NCBI GenBank assembly: GCA_017427185.1
Contig: JAFRTJ010000040.1
Location: forward strand, 1 to 41,308
Source: Bacteroidaceae bacterium
GTDB taxonomy: Bacteria; Bacteroidota; Bacteroidia; Bacteroidales; Bacteroidaceae
Length of the DNA stretch: 41,308 nt
Reading direction: 5' to 3'
Shown here: piece by piece, positions 35,614 through 41,308 of the stretch
Numbering within the stretch: position 1 is the stretch's first letter
How the letters are laid out: every line of letters begins with the position of its first letter
Position numbers and translations under genes: made by a program
Notes under the pieces: model-generated
Told to the model about the DNA's origin: nothing
Databases searched by the model: none
What the model saw: the letters and a program-made list of their open reading frames with translations, nothing else

Positions 35614-37473
35614 ATGATTTTACGCAGAATGACAGTTTTCTTGCTGGTGCTGCTGCTTGTTGCAGGATTGCAGGCAAAAGTTGCAGAAGCGACGCAGGTG
35701 AAGCGTGTCAGCATGGAAGGGTACATTGGCAAGCGGGTAGATGACTGCATTCGCAAGCGCGTGATGGGGCAGAACGTGGACGAACTGGTTGAACCTTTTA
35801 AGCTCCAGGACGAGACGCAAGGCCGATGGGCTAGCGAGTTCTGGGGGAAATGGATACAGGGTGCCATGTCGTCGTATCAGTACAACCAGGATCCAGCCCT
35901 CTATCATAAAATCAAGGATGGAGCAGAGAAACTGATGGCTACCCAGTTGTCCAATGGCTACATTGGCGACTATGATACAGACCACCAGCTGAAAGGCTGG
36001 GATGTGTGGGGGAGGAAATACACCCTACTGGGCTTGCTCAAGTGGTACCGTCTGTCAGGCGACAAGAACGCCTTGAAGTCCGCTTGCCGCTTGCTCGACT
36101 ACACCCTGACGCAGATAGGTCCAGGAAAGGCTCATATCTATTCGACTGGATTCTATCGAGGCATGCCTCCCAGCAGTATTCTCGAACCTGTCATGATGAT
36201 GTATAACCTCACGAAGAATCCACGTTATCTGGACTTTGCGAAGTTTATCGTGGAGGATGACGAGAGTGCCGATGGTCCCCGCTTGATTGCCAAATGCGAT
36301 GAGCCTGTGGCAGAACGGTTCCCCCTCAAGGAAGGTCAGTCGTGGTGGAGTTACGAGAATGGTCAGAAAGCTTACGAGATGATGTCGTGCTACGTGGGAC
36401 TGTTGGAACTTTATCGTGTGACGGGCGTGGAAACGTATCGTCGCGCTGCTGAGACAGCTTGGCGACACATCGTGGACGAGGAGATCAACATCTGCGGCTC
36501 AGCTGCCAGTCAGGAGTGCTTCTATCATGGCAAGGAGGCTCAAACGCGTCCTGCCTTGCATACGATGGAGACTTGCGTCACATTCACCTGGATGCAGTTC
36601 AACGAGCGATTGCTGGAGTTTTCGAATGACAGCAAGTATGTGGATCAGATAGAACGTACCATGTACAACGCCCTGATGGCGAGCATGAAGGACGATGGCA
36701 GCCAGATTGAGCAATACACTCCCCTGGAAGGTTTCCGCCGCGAGGGAGGGAACCAGTGCGATGTCCGCATCAATTGCTGTAACGCCAATGCTCCTCGAGC
36801 GTTTGCCATGATTCCGCGTGTCCTCTATCGTGCGCCCCAAGAGGGTAGGGTGGATGTGAATCTCTATATTCCCAGTGCGGCCACCATCCAGCTGGGCAAG
36901 CGGAGCCTGGAGATAACCCAGGAAACGGATTATCCCAAGACAGGTGAAGTAGTGCTGACGATGACTCCAGACAAAGGGAAGGCACTGGTTGCATCCATCG
37001 CGCTGAGAATTCCTGCATGGGCAAAGAACGCTCAGGTGGAGGTAAACGGAGAAGCCGTTGGAGGAGTGGTTCCTGGAAGGTATTGTGTAGTGAGCCGCGA
37101 ATGGAAAGCTGGCGACAAGGTTCGCCTGAGGATGGACATGCAGGGCAAAGTGGTGGAGCTGAACGGATGTTTGGCTCTGGAGCGTGGTCCTGTGGTGTTT
37201 GCGCGAGATTCGAGGTTCAATGACGGATACATCGATGAGGTGGTAAGTGTTCCTAACAAGGATGGACAGGTGGAGATGAAGCCCGCCAATGCTCCTGGTG
37301 GCATGTGGATGGCCTTTACCCTGCCTATGGTGCGAGGAGCTTATTCTGACAGTTCTGTAGACACTCGCCAGATCCACGTCTGCGACTTTGCTTCAGCAGG
37401 CAGCACGTGGGACGAGAGCGGCCGCTATCGTGTCTGGCTCCCCAAACTGCTTCATCCCCAAGAGAAAAGATGA
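35614..37473 (+). CDS. GH127-type (DUF1680) glycosidase
   Basis: The 619-residue product has a signal peptide (to about residue 21; M6 is an alternative start) and an alpha/alpha barrel followed by beta-sandwich domains. The GH127 metal/catalytic cluster is conserved: E319 and C321 in METC, C388-C389 in INCCNANAPR. It is clearly a different subgroup from the enzyme at 4665: it lacks the GGFPFDDTDVYK stretch and has a different N-terminal half. Possible activities are beta-L-arabinofuranosidase or the related aceric-acid-releasing hydrolase of rhamnogalacturonan II. It is first of three plus-strand genes, 63 bp ahead of the CotH-type gene. Confidence 0.86.
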   Translation: MILRRMTVFLLVLLLVAGLQAKVAEATQVKRVSMEGYIGKRVDDCIRKRVMGQNVDELVEPFKLQDETQGRWASEFWGKWIQGAMSSYQYNQDPALYHKIKDGAEKLMATQLSNGYIGDYDTDHQLKGWDVWGRKYTLLGLLKWYRLSGDKNALKSACRLLDYTLTQIGPGKAHIYSTGFYRGMPPSSILEPVMMMYNLTKNPRYLDFAKFIVEDDESADGPRLIAKCDEPVAERFPLKEGQSWWSYENGQKAYEMMSCYVGLLELYRVTGVETYRRAAETAWRHIVDEEINICGSAASQECFYHGKEAQTRPALHTMETCVTFTWMQFNERLLEFSNDSKYVDQIERTMYNALMASMKDDGSQIEQYTPLEGFRREGGNQCDVRINCCNANAPRAFAMIPRVLYRAPQEGRVDVNLYIPSAATIQLGKRSLEITQETDYPKTGEVVLTMTPDKGKALVASIALRIPAWAKNAQVEVNGEAVGGVVPGRYCVVSREWKAGDKVRLRMDMQGKVVELNGCLALERGPVVFARDSRFNDGYIDEVVSVPNKDGQVEMKPANAPGGMWMAFTLPMVRGAYSDSSVDTRQIHVCDFASAGSTWDESGRYRVWLPKLLHPQEKR

Positions 37474-37536
37474 AAAAAGAATGAAAAAGAAGTTGCTTTA
37501 GAGAGCGGACTTTCAAGAAGAAGACAGAACAGATAA

Positions 37537-40500
37537 ATGAGAATGTATCGGAAATTGATGGCATTGGGCTGGGTCCTCATGGGAGCGCAATCCCTGACGG
37601 CCCAGACGGTGAGTGCCTTGAGAATAAACGAAGTAATGTCGGCCAACGTGGATCAGTTCATCGATCCCAGTTGGAACTATGGAGGCTGGATTGAGGTCTA
37701 CAACCCCACGGTGAGGGATATGAACCTGAAAGGTCTGTGGGTGAGCGATGACCCCAACAATCTGAAGATGTGTCACGTGACTCAGGATACGCCGATTCCT
37801 GCAGGCTCTTTTGCCAATCTCTGGTTTGACCATCACTACATCAAGGCCGTTAGCCAGATGAACATGAAGCTGGATTGCGACGGAGGAACCATCTATCTGA
37901 GCAACAGCAGCGGACGCATCATCGATCAGGTGGAATACCCTCCAGCTATCCCACGCGCCAGTTGGGCACGCACAGAGGACGGCAAGGGAGAATGGGGCTA
38001 TGCGTCGAATCCCACTCCCCAGGCAAGCAACGAGACAATCGTCTTTGCACAAGAGCGACTGGAGGCACCCGTCGTCAGTCACGACAGCCGACTCTTCACC
38101 ACCACGTTGCATGTCACAGTAGAAATCCCTGAAGGCTGCACTTTGCGCTACACGATGGATGGAACCACCCCCACCTTGACGAGGGGAAGGACCAGTATTA
38201 CAGGCGGCTTCACAGTGGCTGCCTCCCACGTCTATCGCTTTGCCCTGTTCAAGAATGGTTATTTGAGCAGTCCTGTGGTGACGAGAACCTATATCCGCAA
38301 GGACAAGAATTTCAACCTGCCAATCATGTCCATCGTGACGAATCCAGATCACCTCTACGGCAGCCAACTGGGCGTTTTCGTCGTTGGCAACAATGGCCGT
38401 GCAGGAAAAGGTACTGGCCAGCGATGCAACTGGAACATGGATTGGGATCGTCCCATCAATTTTGAGTATTTCTCCCCAGAGGGCAAGTGTCTGGTCAATC
38501 AGGAGGCAGAGTTGAGCCGATGCGGTGGGCACAGCAAGGGATTTACGCCCATGAGCTTCAAGGTCCATGCGTCAAAGGAGTTTGAGCATCAGAACTACCT
38601 TCCTTACCAGTTCTTCCGCCTGAAGCCTTACCTGAAGCACAAGGCACTCCAGGTTCGTGGCGGAGCGAATGATTTCTATTGCCGCATCAAGGATGCTTCT
38701 CTGCAACATGTGGTACTTACCAGTGGCATCGATGTGGACCTGCAGGCCTATCAGCCCATCTGCCATTACATCAATGGGCAGTATATGGGTACCATCAATC
38801 TGCGCGAGCCCAACAACAAGCACAACGTCTATGCCAATCATGGGCTGGACGACGATGAGATAGACATGTTCGAGATTGAGTGCGACAGCTGTTATCGCCA
38901 GATGTGTGGAACGGATGAGGCTTGGAAGAATCTTCTCAGCCTGAGTGCCTCAGCCAGCGATCCTGTCATCTATGAGCAGATCAAGAACAACATGCTCGAC
39001 ATCGATGAGTTCTGCAATTATATGGCCATCGAGCTGTATCTTGGCAACAATGACTGGCCCCAGAACAATCAGAAGGGATGGCGCCCCATTGCAGAGGACG
39101 GCAAGTTCAGATTCGTGCTGTATGATATCGACGATGCCTTCTCCAACACAAGTCCTTTCGCTGTGTTCCAGAGCAGGCAATGGTTCACCTTCTGCCAGCT
39201 GTATGATGTGCCAGGTGTGAGCCATTTCACACGCGAGGTGGAAATTGTTCCCCTCTTCCTCAACATGATCAAGAATGACCAGTTCCGTCGCCAGTTCATC
39301 GATGCCTTCTGTCTGGTGGGTGGCTCTGTCTTTGAGCCCACTCGTGCGATAGCTATCGTTCGTCAGCTGGCCAATGCTGTGGAGCCCATGCAGATCAAGG
39401 AAAGCGGATACGAAGGGAGGAACGTGTCGCCTTGGGGGACTGCCAACACCGTCATCGACCGGTTGCAGAATCGTCAAGCCATCGCTTACTCAGCCTTGAA
39501 GAGTTACGGCTCTTTCGGCCTTTCAGGAGTCACTCCCCAGGACATCCAACTCTCTGCCAATGTGGAGCAGGCTCGTCTGCTGGTGAACGGTCAGGTGATA
39601 CCTCTCAACAAGTTCAGCGGCAAGCTCTTCCCGCCTGTCACCCTCAAAGCTCAGGCTCCCAGCGGATATCGTTTCCTGGGTTGGAAGGCAGAAGGTGGAG
39701 GTCTGTTTGGCAACGAGGAGACGATCTTTGGCCTTGGTTCCAACTGGCTTTACTACGACGAAGGTGAGATCTCAAGCATGAACTGGCGCATGAGAAACTA
39801 TTCTGCAAGCAAGTGGAAGACTGGTATGGCTCCTTTGGGCTACAGCAATATCTTCAAGGTGAATACCCAATTGGACTATGGCGAGGATTCTGGCAACAAG
39901 CGTCCCACTTATTATTTCCGCAAGGGGTTCATGATAGACGATGACATCAACGAGAACGACGTGTTCCATCTGAACTATTCACTCGATGACGGATGCATTG
40001 TCTACGTGAATGGTCAGGAGGCAGGACGCGTCAATATGGGCTCAGGAGCAGTTACCTACAACACTTTCGCCTCCACCTCCGCCAGTACGGAACCTGTGAC
40101 GGGCAGCATGGAAATCCCTGCCAGCATGTTCATCGAAGGGACCAATGTGATAGCAGTGGAGGTGCACAACATCAATTCCGCCAGTACAGACATCTGCTGG
40201 GATGCAAGTCTGACGCGCATTGTCACCAGTGAAGTCTCTGAGGTGAACTATGTGAGCACCCATGAGGAATACCAGATGCCTTCCTCGCCAGGCAAGATCG
40301 TCCTGGAAGCATGCTTCGAGCGGATTGCCAACGATGCCGACAAGACAGGAATCCGTGGCGTGTTGATCAACGAGGTGAGTGCAGGCAACAGCATCTATGT
40401 GAACGAATATTTCAAGAAGGAAGACTGGATTGAGCTATACAATCAGACGGACCACGACATCGACCTCAGTGGCATGTGTCTGAGTGACGACCTGTGGAAT

Positions 40501-41100
40501 GCCACCAAATATAAGATTTCGGCTGAAGGTACAGAGGTAAGCACCATCATTCCTGCCAATGGCTATAAGGTGATTTGGTGCGACAAGAAGGAATCGATGA
40601 GCGAGCTGCATGCTCCCTTCAACCTGAAGAACGAGGATGGCTCCCTGGTTGTGCTTACCAGCGAAGACCTTTGCTGGCAGGATACTTTGATTTATTGTGC
40701 CCATGATGGGAACCAGACCGTTGGAAGATTCCCTGATGGTGGAGCCCAGCTGTACGTGATGTCCAATCCCAGCATCTGCAAGCAGAACACCATGAACAGC
40801 TATACGAAGGAATGGATCGTGCCTGATGAGTACAATGGAATCAGCGAGACTCTGATAGCCCACAGCGGCGGGTTAGGCATCAATTGCTCAGCAGGCATGC
40901 TGAACTTGAAGAGCGAGGAGAATCCAGACGTCGTGCTGTCGATATATACCCTTGGCGGTGCCTTGGCTATGCAGAAGAAGCTGAGGCTGGAGACAGGTCA
41001 TGCTCAGGAGAGTATCCTGATGCTGATGCCTGGCGTCTATGTGGCACGCATGAGAGACAGTGAGGGCAATGAATGCTCCACAAAGTTCGTGAAGAAGTGA
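37537..41100 (+). CDS. Large secreted CotH-kinase protein with lamin-tail domains and T9SS tail
   Basis: The 1187-residue product has a signal peptide (to about residue 23), a first lamin-tail domain (about 26-165, INEVMSANVDQF and DWIEVYNP-type core), a chitobiase/hexosaminidase C-terminal-like strand domain (about 185-255, LRYTMDGTTPT), and a CotH kinase-like domain (about 262-620). The latter shows GGHSKGFTPMSFK, ALQVRGGANDF, INGQYMGTINLRE, YLGNNDWPQNN and VLYDIDDAF (D530-D533), where the Asp residues should bind metal/ATP. An InlB-type segment (about 690-715), a beta-sandwich, a second lamin-tail domain (about 945-1060) and a sorting tail of T9SS type (about 1115-1187) follow. It is exported and surface bound. 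CotH proteins phosphorylate spore-coat proteins in Bacillus; the target here is unknown. Confidence 0.85.
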   Translation: MRMYRKLMALGWVLMGAQSLTAQTVSALRINEVMSANVDQFIDPSWNYGGWIEVYNPTVRDMNLKGLWVSDDPNNLKMCHVTQDTPIPAGSFANLWFDHHYIKAVSQMNMKLDCDGGTIYLSNSSGRIIDQVEYPPAIPRASWARTEDGKGEWGYASNPTPQASNETIVFAQERLEAPVVSHDSRLFTTTLHVTVEIPEGCTLRYTMDGTTPTLTRGRTSITGGFTVAASHVYRFALFKNGYLSSPVVTRTYIRKDKNFNLPIMSIVTNPDHLYGSQLGVFVVGNNGRAGKGTGQRCNWNMDWDRPINFEYFSPEGKCLVNQEAELSRCGGHSKGFTPMSFKVHASKEFEHQNYLPYQFFRLKPYLKHKALQVRGGANDFYCRIKDASLQHVVLTSGIDVDLQAYQPICHYINGQYMGTINLREPNNKHNVYANHGLDDDEIDMFEIECDSCYRQMCGTDEAWKNLLSLSASASDPVIYEQIKNNMLDIDEFCNYMAIELYLGNNDWPQNNQKGWRPIAEDGKFRFVLYDIDDAFSNTSPFAVFQSRQWFTFCQLYDVPGVSHFTREVEIVPLFLNMIKNDQFRRQFIDAFCLVGGSVFEPTRAIAIVRQLANAVEPMQIKESGYEGRNVSPWGTANTVIDRLQNRQAIAYSALKSYGSFGLSGVTPQDIQLSANVEQARLLVNGQVIPLNKFSGKLFPPVTLKAQAPSGYRFLGWKAEGGGLFGNEETIFGLGSNWLYYDEGEISSMNWRMRNYSASKWKTGMAPLGYSNIFKVNTQLDYGEDSGNKRPTYYFRKGFMIDDDINENDVFHLNYSLDDGCIVYVNGQEAGRVNMGSGAVTYNTFASTSASTEPVTGSMEIPASMFIEGTNVIAVEVHNINSASTDICWDASLTRIVTSEVSEVNYVSTHEEYQMPSSPGKIVLEACFERIANDADKTGIRGVLINEVSAGNSIYVNEYFKKEDWIELYNQTDHDIDLSGMCLSDDLWNATKYKISAEGTEVSTIIPANGYKVIWCDKKESMSELHAPFNLKNEDGSLVVLTSEDLCWQDTLIYCAHDGNQTVGRFPDGGAQLYVMSNPSICKQNTMNSYTKEWIVPDEYNGISETLIAHSGGLGINCSAGMLNLKSEENPDVVLSIYTLGGALAMQKKLRLETGHAQESILMLMPGVYVARMRDSEGNECSTKFVKK

Positions 41101-41135
41101 ATGTAATCTGGAAAAATAAAAAAATGACATACGAT

Positions 41136-41308
41136 ATGAAAACAGGTAGAACATTGAGGAGAATGCTCGCAGGTGTGCTCCTCGCGGCGGCAATGGTCAG
41201 TTGTACAGAGCAGGTGGACACCTCTGCCCGCTATGTTTTTGCGGACGAGACGGTCTACAGCTATCTCTCCAAGCATGAGGTTTATTCTGAGTATGTGGAC
41301 CTTCTGAA
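41136..41308 (+). CDS. Fasciclin lipoprotein, 5' end only (runs off window)
   Basis: The visible 57 codons begin MKTGRTLRRMLAGVLLAAAMVSC, a lipoprotein signal with Cys at the cleavage point, then EQVDTSARYVFADE and SYLSKHEVYSEYVDLL. This is nearly the same as the mature N-terminus of the fasciclin lipoprotein at 27863-29998 (EEVDTSARYVFKEE, SYLKKHADVYSTYTDIL), so the two are paralogues. An in-frame ATG at 41124 is an alternative start. The gene follows the CotH-type gene by 35 bp. Most of the protein lies outside the window. Confidence 0.82.
   Translation, partial: MKTGRTLRRMLAGVLLAAAMVSCTEQVDTSARYVFADETVYSYLSKHEVYSEYVDLL

Noticed and set aside
1..41308. CRISPR array, tRNA, rRNA, insertion sequence or riboswitch
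   Set aside because: No regularly spaced repeats, cloverleaf-like stretches, transposase frames or long structured leaders were recognised by eye; a covariance-model scan was not possible.

Overview
The window looks like a chromosomal segment of a Bacteroidota bacterium, most likely Prevotella/Segatella-like. Reasons: many genes are preceded by the Bacteroidota -7 box TAnnTTTG, several with a TTTG or CAAA-type -33 element 19-20 bp upstream; Shine-Dalgarno sequences are mostly absent; the secreted glycan enzymes have family-typical signal peptides; two products end in type IX secretion (T9SS) sorting-type tails; and dockerin-like/Big2 and fasciclin lipoproteins of Prevotella type are present. 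No rRNA, tRNA, CRISPR array, transposase or phage gene was seen.

Layout. (1) 118-9608: a carbohydrate block. A GH29-GH16 fusion (minus) is divergent from a GH3 beta-xylosidase-type enzyme (plus), which converges on a GH2-GH127 operon (minus). (2) 9784-14076, plus strand: a secreted dockerin-like/Big2 protein with its own promoter and terminator, then an EamA transporter, an HD-domain hydrolase and a GH43. (3) 14080-15506, minus: a thioredoxin-fold protein and a membrane acyltransferase broken by one in-frame TGA. (4) 15659-17791, plus: L-rhamnose mutarotase and a GH123-type protein. (5) 17788-25548, minus: M20 dipeptidase, CE12 rhamnogalacturonan acetylesterase, GH51, heparinase-II/III-like lyase and guanine deaminase, closely spaced. 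(6) 25738-29998: a secreted protein with an S/T/R/G tail, a GH43-like propeller and a fasciclin lipoprotein. (7) 30245-41308, plus: an esterase, an endonuclease/exonuclease/phosphatase gene decayed by four frameshifts, a GH141-like beta-helix protein, a second GH127-type enzyme, a large CotH-kinase/lamin-tail protein, and the start of a second fasciclin lipoprotein.

Together the enzymes fit breakdown of pectin-type glycan. GH51, GH43 and two GH127-type enzymes would remove arabinose; GH29 and GH141-like proteins could act on fucose; CE12 would deacetylate rhamnogalacturonan; L-rhamnose mutarotase would feed released rhamnose into catabolism; GH2 and GH3 would trim other branches. No SusC/SusD pair and no HTCS or ECF regulator lies in the 41 kb. 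The window is therefore an enzyme island or the flank of a polysaccharide utilisation locus; the fasciclin lipoprotein running off the right edge may lead into one. Points worth a second look are the GH29-GH16 fusion, a near-leaderless GH2 transcript, two broken genes, competing hairpins at 33141-33214, the CotH kinase in a glycan cluster, and the paired fasciclin paralogues.
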